Source of the DNA: CAUZFZ01 sp963579025
GTDB lineage: Bacteria; Planctomycetota; Planctomycetia; Planctomycetales; Planctomycetaceae
Direction: 5' to 3'
DNA length: 64,000 nt
Assembly: GCA_963579025.1 (NCBI GenBank)
Contig: CAUZFZ010000040.1
Location: forward strand, 3,703 to 67,702
Shown here: positions 44,979 through 55,200 of the stretch, one piece after another
How positions within the stretch are numbered: position 1 is the first letter of the stretch
How the letters are laid out: each line of letters opens with the position of its first letter
Program-made: the position numbers and the translations under genes
Notes under the pieces: model-generated
Told to the model about the DNA's origin: nothing
Databases searched by the model: none
The model's input: only the letters and a program-made list of their open reading frames with translations

Positions 44979-47900
44979 ATGACCGTGACTCGAGCGCTCA
45001 CCACGAGTTTGACACTCGTCGTAGTGACCAGCGTCTCTTACTCCCGAGCTGCTGACTGGCCCATGTGGAGACATGGGCTGACACGCAATGGCTCATCGCC
45101 TGAGAGTCTGCCTGCGGAACTCAAGCCACAGTGGTCGCGGGAACGGCCCAAACCGAAACCAGCCTGGCCTAACGAGTCACGCCTGCACTTTGATGCAACC
45201 TACGAACCGGTCGTGTTTGGAGAGCAACTCTTCGTCGGCTCGATGGTGGATGGCAGTCTTGTAGCGTTCGACGTTGAAACAGGCCACGAGAACTGGCGTT
45301 TCTACTCCGACGGTCCCGTGCGACTTGCACCGGCTGTTGCTGAAGGGAGAGTTTACTTTGGCGCCGACGATGGGTTTCTGTACTGCCTGGATGTGAAATC
45401 GGGAAAGCAACAGTGGAAGCTGTCAGGGGCACCCGAGGATCGCGGACAGCGACGCCACCTTGGAAACGGACGGTTGATTTCATTCTGGCCCGTTCGCGGT
45501 GGGCCCGTGGTTGATGACGGAGTGGTTTACTTTGGCGCCGGCATCTGGCCAACCATGGGCGTCTTCGTTCGAGCGGCCGATGCTCGGACAGGCGATGTCA
45601 TCTGGACCAACGGCGATAGTCACGCGATTGAGAACCTGCGGATCGACCATAACTACTCGCACGAAGGCGGCATTTCTCCTCAGGGACATCTCCTGATTAC
45701 TAAGGACATGGTGGTCGTCCCCAATGGTCGTTCGATGCCGGCACGACTCGACCGCAAAACCGGCAAGCTGAAATACTTCGTGCAGGGTTATCGAAACGGT
45801 GACAGCCGCGTGTCCATCAGCGGCGACATGGCCCTGGTTGGAGCGACCGGCGTCGTCAGCATGAAAGACGGCCGCGAGATCGCCAGCCTGTGGGCACAGG
45901 CCGGCGATAAGGCACCGAAAGGCTGGAGCTGGGACTGGGATCTCTTCGAGGCTCCGTTGCTTCCGTACAAATTCATCCCCGCTTGCGACTACCGCTCAGC
46001 CATTTTCGAGGGCGTCGCTTACGGAGTCGAAGACGGGACGGTCTGTGCCTACGACCTGAGCAACTCTCAGGTCACGCGCTACGAGAAACAGCAGAACGGC
46101 CGCGACCTGAAGCCCGCTCGCTGGGACGCGCCCCTGAAGTGGAAACTGGCAACTCCATACGCCGGAAAGAAACTGCAAACAAACAGCGTGGTTCTTGCCG
46201 GAGGTCGCATCTACTCGCACTGCGGGCAAACGCTGATCGCCATTGATCCGCCAATGGGCGATGACAAGACCGCGACCGTGGTTTGGACGCACGAACTAAC
46301 AGAGGTTCCCGGTAGTCTGATCGTTGCCCATGGACGACTGATCGTCTCAACTCTGCACGGCACGTTGCATTGTTTCGGCGAGTCGGACTCGGCACCGCTG
46401 GCACACCGTCTCACGCCAGAGTCCATTACATCACAACAGAACGATGCCGGTGATCTGGTGAAGTCGATACTCGCCGAATCAAAAGTCGCGGACGGCTATG
46501 CGGTTGTGGCAGGAATCGGCCAGGAAGGTCTGATTGAAGAACTGCTGCTGCAATCACAACTTCGAGTCATTGCCGTCGATGCTAACTCTGATCGAGTGAA
46601 TGGACTCCGACAGCGGATGATGACGAACGGCGCATTCTCAGATCGATTGCAGTTTGTCATCGGCGACCCGAACAAAGTCGATCTGCCGCCGTATCTGGCC
46701 AGTCTGCTGATTGTGTCCGACGACACCACTGTGAAACTGGACTCGGACGCGCGAGTCAAACGACTGTTTGAAGTCCTGCGTCCGTACGGCGGCACAGCCT
46801 GCATCGTCAGGCCGAAAGACCAACAAGCCAGCGTACTGCGGCATGCTTCGCCGGGAGTTTTGTCCGGTGCTAAGACGGCCACGACCGATGATCTGGTCAT
46901 GCTGACACGAGCAGGACCACTAAAAGGAAGTGCGATCTGGTCTCACGAAACGGGCGACGCGTCTCGGTCCTTCTACTCACGTGACGAACTCGTTAAAGCG
47001 CCTCTGGGTGTTCTCTGGTACGGAGACGGTCCGGATCACGGGTTCTACAAACGCAAGGACTACGGTCACGGAGTCAAACCTCAGGTCGCTGGCGGACGCA
47101 TGTTCGCGCTGCAAATTGCATCCAGCACACTGCATGCGGTGGATGCATACACCGGACGTCTCCTGTGGACGCGAAAAGTCGGTGGCTCGGCTCGCTATGT
47201 ATCAATGCCGGAAGCCGTCTACGTAGGCGATGAGCGAAACTGTCTCGTACTGGATTCCGCCAGTGGCGAGATAATCAACACGTTCGCGCTGGATGTTGGG
47301 CGTCCCGCTGATGCGTCAGTCAGCGTCACGGACGTACGAGTTGATGGAGACGTCGTTGTTATTGCCGTTCGATTCAACAAAGAGAACTCGATTCCCAAGG
47401 GCCGCTGGAACAGTGAGTTGATCGTGTGTCTCGACCGCACGTCCGGCACACAGTTGTGGCGCCGCGCGGCAGAACATCGATACAACACCGCGTCGCTCGC
47501 GATCGCCCAGGGCAAGGTCTTCTGCATTGACTCGCATTCGCCAGAGGCGATCGGAGCCATGAAACGACGCGGCATCGAAGTTGGCAAGCTGCCGTCCACG
47601 CTGCTGGCACTTGATGCTCGAACCGGTACGGAAGTCTGGAAGAAAGTCTCGACGCAGCAACCGGCAGTCATGGACACACTGCATTTCATGAGTCTGCGAA
47701 CACGCGATGACTGGCTGGAGTACTCCACTGACCACGATCTGGTTATCGCTGGAAAAGGTGAATTTACTTATGCCGTCAACGCGTCGACGGGTGACGATGT
47801 GTGGCAGGCTCCCAGGCGTGGCAACCAGCCGCTGATCCTTGGCCCGGACACCTTCATCAATCAAGCGGGACACGCATACGAAACGAAGACGGGTAAGCTG

Positions 47901-48224
47901 CTCAACGGTTCGGCACTGTTTCGGCGAGGCGGTTGCAATTACGCGGTTGGCAACATGAACCTGTTGTTCCTCCGCTCCAACTGCGCCGCATACGTCGACG
48001 TTAAGAGTGGAAAGCAATTCAATCTGCGAAGTCTCCGATCGGGCTGCAGCAACAGTCTGGTGGCCGCTGACGGGCTGTTGAATGTCCCCTGTTTCTCCGT
48101 CGGCTGCGTCTGCAATTACCCGATCCAGACTTCCTTCGCGATGCGCCACATGCCGGAAACAGCGGCCTGGCATGGCCACACGCCGATTAAACTTGAACTT
48201 CCCGTCACACCTGACAAGAAGTGA
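44979..48224 (+). CDS. Exported PQQ-like beta-propeller protein with an embedded Rossmann-like domain
   Basis: 1081 residues with a signal peptide (ends near SRAADW). The N-terminal half is a PQQ-type propeller starting DWPMWRHGLTRNG, with blades such as GSLVAFDVETGHENWRF and GFLYCLDVKSGKQQWKL. At about residues 485-640 a different domain intervenes: GYAVVAGIGQEGLIEELL, LRVIAVDANSDRVNGLRQRM and DRLQFVIGDPNKVDLPPYL look like the start of a SAM-methyltransferase-type Rossmann fold. Propeller blades resume after it (STLHAVDAYTGRLLWTRKVG). The Rossmann-like part may be degenerate and structural. The following oxidoreductase and HEAT gene are probably co-transcribed. Confidence 0.8.
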   Translation: MTVTRALTTSLTLVVVTSVSYSRAADWPMWRHGLTRNGSSPESLPAELKPQWSRERPKPKPAWPNESRLHFDATYEPVVFGEQLFVGSMVDGSLVAFDVETGHENWRFYSDGPVRLAPAVAEGRVYFGADDGFLYCLDVKSGKQQWKLSGAPEDRGQRRHLGNGRLISFWPVRGGPVVDDGVVYFGAGIWPTMGVFVRAADARTGDVIWTNGDSHAIENLRIDHNYSHEGGISPQGHLLITKDMVVVPNGRSMPARLDRKTGKLKYFVQGYRNGDSRVSISGDMALVGATGVVSMKDGREIASLWAQAGDKAPKGWSWDWDLFEAPLLPYKFIPACDYRSAIFEGVAYGVEDGTVCAYDLSNSQVTRYEKQQNGRDLKPARWDAPLKWKLATPYAGKKLQTNSVVLAGGRIYSHCGQTLIAIDPPMGDDKTATVVWTHELTEVPGSLIVAHGRLIVSTLHGTLHCFGESDSAPLAHRLTPESITSQQNDAGDLVKSILAESKVADGYAVVAGIGQEGLIEELLLQSQLRVIAVDANSDRVNGLRQRMMTNGAFSDRLQFVIGDPNKVDLPPYLASLLIVSDDTTVKLDSDARVKRLFEVLRPYGGTACIVRPKDQQASVLRHASPGVLSGAKTATTDDLVMLTRAGPLKGSAIWSHETGDASRSFYSRDELVKAPLGVLWYGDGPDHGFYKRKDYGHGVKPQVAGGRMFALQIASSTLHAVDAYTGRLLWTRKVGGSARYVSMPEAVYVGDERNCLVLDSASGEIINTFALDVGRPADASVSVTDVRVDGDVVVIAVRFNKENSIPKGRWNSELIVCLDRTSGTQLWRRAAEHRYNTASLAIAQGKVFCIDSHSPEAIGAMKRRGIEVGKLPSTLLALDARTGTEVWKKVSTQQPAVMDTLHFMSLRTRDDWLEYSTDHDLVIAGKGEFTYAVNASTGDDVWQAPRRGNQPLILGPDTFINQAGHAYETKTGKLLNGSALFRRGGCNYAVGNMNLLFLRSNCAAYVDVKSGKQFNLRSLRSGCSNSLVAADGLLNVPCFSVGCVCNYPIQTSFAMRHMPETAAWHGHTPIKLELPVTPDKK

Positions 48225-48268
48225 ACAGCATGTCAATAAACCGAAGCCATCAACCTGGAGGGCTGAGT

Positions 48269-49522
48269 ATGTCGAACGAAAAGCTGGCGAATCGGAAAAA
48301 CACCGGAGTGAACCGTCGCGCATTTCTGGCGGCATCGGCTGCAGCTCCGGCGGCGTTTCACATCGTTCCGCGACATGTGCTGGGTGGACCCGGCAACACA
48401 CCGCCCAGCGAGACCTTTGGCGCGGCGCTGATTGGCGTCGGGGGGCGAGGTCCCGGAACCTACCGCGACCTGAGTAACAAGCACGGACTGGCGATCCGTG
48501 ACATCGCCCAATGCGACGTCAAATGGGTCGGCAAGGCAGACAACAAAACTCGGTACACCGATTTTCGTCGCCTGCTGGAACGGAGCGATCTCGACATCGT
48601 CGCGATCGCCACGCCTCCACACTGGCACGCTTTGATATCGATTGCAGCGATGGAAGCTGGCAAGGATGTGTTGTGTGAAAAGCCGATGACTCGATTCGTT
48701 GGCGAAGGTCGTGCCGTGGCTGACGTCGCCAAACGAACCGGGCGAATCTACCAGATCGGTACGTACGGTCGTTTCGGGCGTCAGTCCCCCAATGACCTGC
48801 AGACTCGCAAAATCATGCGAGCAGGCCTGGCCAAAGGCAAAGGCGTCCGGCATGTGAATCGCGGCGGACTCAAGGTGAAGCAGTGGTCTGGACCGCTGAA
48901 CGTCACGCCGCGTGAAGTCCCGGCGAGCCTCGATTGGGACTTGTACTGCGGACCATCGCCATTGAAGCCATTTCACCCATCGCGGTTTGGTGGGATGCAT
49001 CGCGGCTACTGGGACTACGACGGCGGTGGATTGGGCGACATGGGCCAGCACAAATTTGATCCATTGGCGTGGGTCCACGGCTGGGACGAAACACTGCCCG
49101 TCGAGGTCGAAGCGCACGCGCCGCCGGCCCATCCCGAAACAACCGGCATGTGGGGCTGGGTCCGTCTGAAATACCCGGACGGCTCTGAGTTGGTTCTCGA
49201 GAGTGGTGAATGGGGTGAACCCACAGGACTTGCGTCGCGGGGAATCAGTCGCAACGACCTGTCCGAAGTCGAACGGACGCAACTCGACGCACTCCCTGAT
49301 CCGGAACCGTTAATCGGTTTCGGCGAAGCGGTAAAAACACGCCAGCAGGCGGGGGGCCACGCTGAAGCCGCTCATCGCACTGTTTGCATCATGCATCTGG
49401 CGAATATTGCGATCCGGACGGGCCGCACAGTTCACTTCGATCCTGACACCGAACAGGTGATTGGCGACGAAGAAGCGAACCGATTGGCGCACCAACCCAT
49501 GCGGGCGCCCTGGCATCTGTAG
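48269..49522 (+). CDS. Gfo/Idh/MocA family oxidoreductase with twin-arginine signal
   Basis: 417 residues. I chose the ATG at 48269 because GGAGGG lies 7 bases upstream; a GTG at 48221 overlapping the preceding stop is an alternative. The N-terminus carries NRRAFLAASAAAPAAF, a twin-arginine export signal, so the enzyme would be folded with its cofactor before export. The Rossmann loop is ALIGVGGRGPGTYRD, and CEKPMTRF holds the conserved EKP. GGGLGDMGQHKFDPLAWVHG contains the family's late His/Asp segment. Exported members of this family are numerous in planctomycetes and probably act on sugars. The substrate is unknown. Confidence 0.9.
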   Translation: MSNEKLANRKNTGVNRRAFLAASAAAPAAFHIVPRHVLGGPGNTPPSETFGAALIGVGGRGPGTYRDLSNKHGLAIRDIAQCDVKWVGKADNKTRYTDFRRLLERSDLDIVAIATPPHWHALISIAAMEAGKDVLCEKPMTRFVGEGRAVADVAKRTGRIYQIGTYGRFGRQSPNDLQTRKIMRAGLAKGKGVRHVNRGGLKVKQWSGPLNVTPREVPASLDWDLYCGPSPLKPFHPSRFGGMHRGYWDYDGGGLGDMGQHKFDPLAWVHGWDETLPVEVEAHAPPAHPETTGMWGWVRLKYPDGSELVLESGEWGEPTGLASRGISRNDLSEVERTQLDALPDPEPLIGFGEAVKTRQQAGGHAEAAHRTVCIMHLANIAIRTGRTVHFDPDTEQVIGDEEANRLAHQPMRAPWHL

Positions 49523-49568
49523 AGAGAACTCCTGCCGAATCTCACTTCCCACCGACGGAGCCAGCGCA

Positions 49569-50084
49569 ATGCCGATTGACCAACTTCTCAAGCGGATTCC
49601 GGATCTCGATCAGTCGAAGATGCCGGCCGTGGATCCAAAACAGGCAACCAGGTTGTTTGACGATCTTCTGGCTGGCGGTGAATCAAACATTGTTGCCCTG
49701 GTGGATGCACTGCAGGAAACGGACGATGGAACGGACTATCGTGTCCGGTTCTGCCTGCACAACCTGGCGAAGGTCGTCGCGGGTGAAGGACGCTCAGCCC
49801 AGCGCACGGTGTTTGTGCAAACGCTGGTGTCGCAACTCGGAGGCGAGCGTCACGCAGCCATTCAGACATTCCTGGTGCAGCAGTTGCAGTGGATCGGCGG
49901 CAAGTCAGAACTTCGACCATTGGCCGCGCTGCTGGAACATGCGGATGCACAGCTCTTCGACGCGGCGCTCGCAGCGATGGTCGTCAACCGTTCCGACGCC
50001 GAGCCGCTTTTGCGAGACGCCCTCAAGCGTGCCAACGCCGTGCGACGAGGTGCCATCGAGAATGCTTTGGCGCAAATCGGTTAA
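49569..50084 (+). CDS. HEAT-repeat protein
   Basis: 171 residues from ATG 49569, with CGGAG upstream. No signal peptide. It has several helical pairs of HEAT type (AATRLFDDLLAGGESNIVAL-like, AAIQTFLVQQLQWIGGKSEL, LRPLAALLEHADAQLFDAAL, AEPLLRDALKRANAVRRGAI). It follows the exported oxidoreductase by 46 bases on the same strand. A scaffolding role is likely; the partner is unknown. Confidence 0.7.
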   Translation: MPIDQLLKRIPDLDQSKMPAVDPKQATRLFDDLLAGGESNIVALVDALQETDDGTDYRVRFCLHNLAKVVAGEGRSAQRTVFVQTLVSQLGGERHAAIQTFLVQQLQWIGGKSELRPLAALLEHADAQLFDAALAAMVVNRSDAEPLLRDALKRANAVRRGAIENALAQIG

Positions 50085-50290
50085 GTCCGAACAGCGGTGC
50101 GAACTTTCCCGCGGCAATCGTGTCGCAACGGGAACGCAATTCTCAATCGAAAAGGCAACGGCGATGAAGACGACGTTCCGGCTGTGAAGAGCACATTCAG
50201 GCTGAGACTCCCTGCGGACTCTCAAGCCTCTTCGGGCGCTGGCAATTGCTGGCTACCGACCTGCCTGCTCTGCATATTCGGAACATTGCC

Positions 50291-51493
50291 ATGTCTTCGC
50301 GCAATCGCAAGCCGCGCGCCAAACGGCAGCTTGATCAGCTGATCCGTAGCTTCGCTCCCGCCATCAGCACGGCTCATCAACCATTCTGGCGATTGATTAC
50401 CGCCATTCGGTCATCGTCCAGGTTGCTTGTGCCCGTCCCGAATCGCGGGCATTACGACCCGAGCGACATTGAGCGAATCGTGCGTGCCTGTGCGCGCATG
50501 GCGAAACACCGGAAGGCATGGCGCCGACAGCCGGAACAGTGGACGGCACCAGACGCCAATCCGTTCGTGCAGTTTCGATCGCTCGTCAGTCATCTGTTTG
50601 ACGAGTACACAGTGCCTCGGTTTATGGCGTCTGTCTGGTTGGACGACTATGTCAAGCCTTGGGAGCTTGACCTCTATCTACATCTCGCGGCCGGTCGCAG
50701 TCTTCGTCAGTTTCGGTCACCCGTTTCTATTCCCGTCACCAGGCGAGCGGCGGCCCTGTTCATGCAGGCTCCGGACGATTTGCGGCCCATCGAGGCGATT
50801 CGCTGGGCACAAATTCGATCCCTCGGTGGTGACGACAGACTTGCACGTCTTCTGCTGTCACGAACACTGCTCGCGGGACCGACGGAGCATGAGCCGTTCT
50901 GGGAGTCCGTCATTCGGTTTCTGGTGGCGAACACTCCGATTCCCGCTGACGTTGTTGTCGCCGTCGTCTCGTTTATTCATCAGCAGCGATTTCAGCCAGC
51001 CGAAACGGTCTGGGGCCGAGGGGCCGGCGAGCAGTCTGTTCAGCCGGACTTCTCTCTGCAGGGCCGAACATTGATGTCGCTGCGGCGTCACATGGCCAAC
51101 TGGAGAACGGAGCTGCTGCCCAGATTCCCGCAGGTAATCTCCTCGATGCCGAGCTGGACACCCAGCCCCATCAGACCGTTTCGATGCGAGACGGGCGACA
51201 CACTCTGGACAATCGACGAGCTGCTAACTGACAGAGAGTTGCGGATCGAAGGCAGCATCATGCAGCACTGTGTGGCGACGTATATCAGCGACTGTGCGCG
51301 CCGCGCGACTTCAATCTGGTCAATGAAAATGCAACAGGGCGAGCGGCGAAGGCGAGCACTTACGATCGAGGTCCTTCCGAATAGCCGGATCGTCTGGCAG
51401 GCCAAAGGCAAAAAGAATTCGGACCCAAGTGAATTCGCGGGGGAGATACTGCGCCGCTGGGCTGATCAGGAAGGGCTCCAACTGAGGGCGTGA
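50291..51493 (+). CDS. PcfJ-like domain protein
   Basis: 400 residues. The C-terminal third has the PcfJ-like pattern: a segment with IEGSIMQHCVATYISDCARR, then SIWSMKMQQGERRRRALTIE and RIVWQAKGKKNSDPSEF. PcfJ-like proteins occur on plasmids, phages and some chromosomes and have no established biochemical role. The N-terminal part is basic and helical (MSSRNRKPRAKRQLDQLIRS). ATG 50291 fits; a TTG at 50246 would add 15 residues. No other mobile-element gene is adjacent. Confidence 0.7.
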   Translation: MSSRNRKPRAKRQLDQLIRSFAPAISTAHQPFWRLITAIRSSSRLLVPVPNRGHYDPSDIERIVRACARMAKHRKAWRRQPEQWTAPDANPFVQFRSLVSHLFDEYTVPRFMASVWLDDYVKPWELDLYLHLAAGRSLRQFRSPVSIPVTRRAAALFMQAPDDLRPIEAIRWAQIRSLGGDDRLARLLLSRTLLAGPTEHEPFWESVIRFLVANTPIPADVVVAVVSFIHQQRFQPAETVWGRGAGEQSVQPDFSLQGRTLMSLRRHMANWRTELLPRFPQVISSMPSWTPSPIRPFRCETGDTLWTIDELLTDRELRIEGSIMQHCVATYISDCARRATSIWSMKMQQGERRRRALTIEVLPNSRIVWQAKGKKNSDPSEFAGEILRRWADQEGLQLRA

Positions 51494-51636
51494 ATCCGAA
51501 CCCGCATGAACCCTGGCGACGGACGTATTGCTACTTTGACTCGCGGAATTTCACTGCTGGATCATCAAACACACGGGACTAAGAGAACCGCCCAGGACAC
51601 GGAACCTGCTGTTACCAACCGCGTCAGTCGTGCTCT

Positions 51637-52080
51637 CTACTCAAGAGCGTCCATGTCCACGGCGTCCTGCGTCGTTGAATTGTCACGCCTTCGCGACCAC
51701 AGCGAGCCGAGTAACAGGACGATGAAGCTCGACTGCCAGAGTACATATCCAACTTCCAGGCCTCGGGCACCGACGAACAGCAACAACGGAGTGGTCGCAG
51801 CGAGCGCGACCGCAACACCTGCCGCGACCGACGCAGCGGTGTATTTGCGAACCCCGAACAGTACGAGCGCAACCAGGAACACTGGATTCGCGGCCCAGGC
51901 CACGGTGAATGGTGGGATCCAACCGAACAGCAATGCCATCCAGCCGATGGGTGTCCCGAATCGCATACCCGTACAGACCGTGCCGCCATTGTCGAAATAG
52001 ACCGTTGGTGAAACACACGCGACGGCGTAAATGGCCGCAACGGCCAGAAGAATCCCAATGTCCTGCAGTGGTTTAGTCAT
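51637..52080 (-). CDS. Small membrane protein, four predicted spans
   Basis: 147 residues. ATG 52080 (MTKPLQDIGILL) has AGGAGC 6 bases upstream, which decides the start against an ATG five codons earlier. Hydrophobic spans lie at about 7-25, 40-62, 65-82 and 84-105, with a fifth hydrophobic stretch near 112-128 (VGYVLWQSSFIVLLLGSLW). I do not recognise the family. The C-terminal tail is charged. Confidence 0.65.
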   Translation of the reverse strand: MTKPLQDIGILLAVAAIYAVACVSPTVYFDNGGTVCTGMRFGTPIGWMALLFGWIPPFTVAWAANPVFLVALVLFGVRKYTAASVAAGVAVALAATTPLLLFVGARGLEVGYVLWQSSFIVLLLGSLWSRRRDNSTTQDAVDMDALE

Positions 52081-52182
52081 GTGAAGCTCCTGCATTCGTT
52101 TTGACGAAAAGCAGGGCGTAAACAGAATCGGAAGACAACTTCGAATCTGTCGAGAATAGCCATAGTCGCCAGGCGACCGGCA

Positions 52183-52207
52183 GAGAGGGTGAGGCTCCCG
52201 CCGAGCC
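52183..52207. repeat. Dispersed GC-rich repeat, copy 2
   Basis: Matches 7986-8010 at 22 of 25 positions. It lies between the start of the small membrane protein gene and the stop of the 1360-residue membrane protein gene. Confidence 0.5.
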
Positions 52208-52248
52208 CCCGCCCCGTGAACGTCCAGTACGGGAACAAGTCAGTTGCT

Positions 52249-55200
52249 CTAATTCGTCGCGGAAAGCACAGGTTCGAGCAGTGTGTAAAGCCAGTCCCAC
52301 GCGTTCGGGAAGATTGCGCTGATTACCACCATGATGGCGGGTGCCAGCCAGGTCAGGGTGCGGAACCAGAACTGCATGTCGTACTGCCTGCCCGTCGAAT
52401 TCTGGCCCTGAATCCGACGCAGGAACTCGTCACGGTCAAATTGCACCGTGACCCACGTGGCCATCAACGAGATCGTCGCCACCATGATCATCGCCAGTGA
52501 CGTGAGCAGACTGCGTGGCTGCATCGGATACGACAGCACCGCCATGAGAAACAGTATCGTCGAGAACATTGCCGTCATCAGCAGATGCCTCAACTGAGCG
52601 GCGTACCCCGTGATGTAGGCGCGGATCTGAATCGCCGTCAGTTCCTCCGCGCGGTTCTTCCAGCCTTCGAAGCCCGTCTCGTCGCCACTCTTCTTGAATT
52701 CCGTATCAATTGAGCACGGATAATTCTCAAGCACATCGCGTGTCGTCCATTCGTGTAACAGTCCATTCCACAACTGACTGCCGGCCCGGTTCAGCATCTC
52801 GATTGTGGCCGTCATCGTTGGCAACGCGGAACCACCCTGCTCGTCCAGCCTGCGCAGCTCCTTGAGGTCTGTCGCGAATTGTTTGTCAACCGACGTGAAC
52901 TCGGACGGCGTGAACACCGGCCAGCTTCCTGTCGTCAGTTCTGCCTTGTGGTCTGCGGCGTGATCCGCGAGTTCCTGCAGGTATTGCACACGAATGCGCA
53001 AGTGCGACTGGTGCGGCGAACGCACTGCCAGGAAGCGGCCCAGTACAGAACGGATTCGCTCGGGGACGCGTAAGAACGCAGCCGTCATGGGCAGCCATGC
53101 GATCTGACGCAGCAGCTTGCGCATCAGCCAGATCATCCAGCCGAGTTCCCAGATCCAGTAGATCCAAATCACGATCAGGAAACTCAGCGCCCCCCACAAA
53201 ATCAGAGTGTGGCCGCTGCCCTCGAAGCAGGACGTCGCTTCCTGAGCGATCAACGTGAGCACGATAATTGTCAGTAGAAAAACACCACCGAACGCGGCAC
53301 CGGCGGTTGTTCGCAGTGCCTGGCAGGGATCGAGCAGAACGTCCTCGATCGCGTCCTGGGTCCTGTTCAGATCCTGGATCGCTTCCTCCAGTCCAGTTGT
53401 CTCGATCGGGCAGGCATCGCCACATGGCCACGGCGGCATTGGGCGGCTGCGGTCCATTGTGAATAAGCGGGCCAGTCGCGAAAGGACCCAGAAAAGAATC
53501 GCCGCGATCACCAGCGAAGCAGGCACGATCCATGACACACCACTCGTGACGCGGTACGTTCGTTCGAACCACAGAATGTGCTGGCCGGTCAGATCGGATG
53601 CACGGCTCAGTGCGAGCGGCAGCTCAAGCATGCCGGCAACGAACAAGATCGCCAGAAAGTGGACCAGGCCACCGGTCACCAGCGTCCACACGTGCAGAGC
53701 ACTGGCTTTGTCAGTGTAGGCGGCACGCACCGGGACTTGAGGAACGCCACCCGCGCGATACCCGCGAACCAGACCGGCATCCTCGCGCATGTCGTACATC
53801 AATCCGCACATCTGCGATGCCAGCCATGTGCCAATGATAAGCTGCGTCGCAAGGACGGCGTGCGAAAGGTAGCGTGAGCTTTCGAAAAACAGACTGGCTC
53901 CGCTTCCGATCATCACCAGCACAACAACCACCGCCATCAGTCCAACGCCGACGGATGTTCCGGGCTTTTGTTCGACCAGCTGTCGGCGCCGGTACTCGAG
54001 GATCAGAGCTGGGCCGCCGGCCGCGGCAGCGATGACCAGCAGGACGAAGTTCTGAACCGAGTCCAGGGAGTTTGATTGAACGGCATCGACCAGCAACGGA
54101 ACCAAACTGGCGATCGAGCAGTACGTAAGTAGCAACCAGCTCGGCAAGACCAGGGCCAGTAGCCAGAACGTCTGGCGCCGCCGCAACAGCGGATCGGCGC
54201 GACGCACCAGCAGCCCCCACAGCATCCCATGTACCGTCTGCCGGGCGTCCGGGTCGAGGACACGTGTGGCATCAGGTCGGTGTACCGTCGGGTCGTAGCG
54301 CGTGCGGCCCAGCATCCACGTCATGATGCCGCTCACACCGAGAACCCAGACCAGAAACGCCCGACCCGGCATTGTGTAGCCAAGCTCCAGGATGACTGGC
54401 TCGCTCGGTGGCCGCAACGTGACATCCGGAAGCACTCCGGCGAGCTGCCTGCCATCCTGAGAACTGGTGGCGGCGCTGTCCTGGTCAATGTCGAGGACGC
54501 GCCCTTCGTACTTGAGCATCTCCCGCAATGGCCAGTATCGCAGTGGCTGCAGAGTGCCGTTACCTACCACGCTGATCCACAACGGCGGAACGTATCGTGG
54601 CGACATTTCTCGATCACGGAAAAGGGAATCGATGAATGGCTCTCCGTAGTCGATCAGTGGCAGAGTCTTCCCATCGTGTCGGCCGGGCATTGCGCTTTCC
54701 AGCGACAGTACCGTGGCGTTGAACAGACCCGGCAGCAGTTCGTTCGACATCGCCAGTTGGCGAAACACCTGAAACGGTTTTTCCTCGCCGGCTTTCGACC
54801 GCTTCCTTGCCGCGAGGTTGGGGTAGCACCATTTCTGAGTCTCGACGTACATCGGATACGTCGACGCCACCAGCGTCCCCTTCATGAAGCTGCGGTAGCG
54901 CGGATGCGTAAAAATGCGGTGGCTGAAATCGACCACGATCTGCACATCGGGGCAATACTCACGCATGCGTTCGCATAGAAAGACGCGGTCCTGCGAATCC
55001 GTGGCAGTAATCCCGACGTACTTGAATCCCTGTTCTTTGATGGTCGCCAGAATGCGAGAGAGCACCAGTTCCGTGGTTGGATTGGTCATCCCTGGAGTCA
55101 TCTGCGGTACCGAATCCCGCGACTCCAGATCGTGCTCAAAATTCAGTTGGAGCGTCTGGTTCTCGCCGGGCACGTCAAACAACCCGCGGTTCGCTGTCGC

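Noticed and set aside
54229..54978. Plus-strand open frame of 249 codons
   Set aside because: It is a shadow of the 1360-residue membrane protein gene, whose minus-strand frame has consistent membrane spans.
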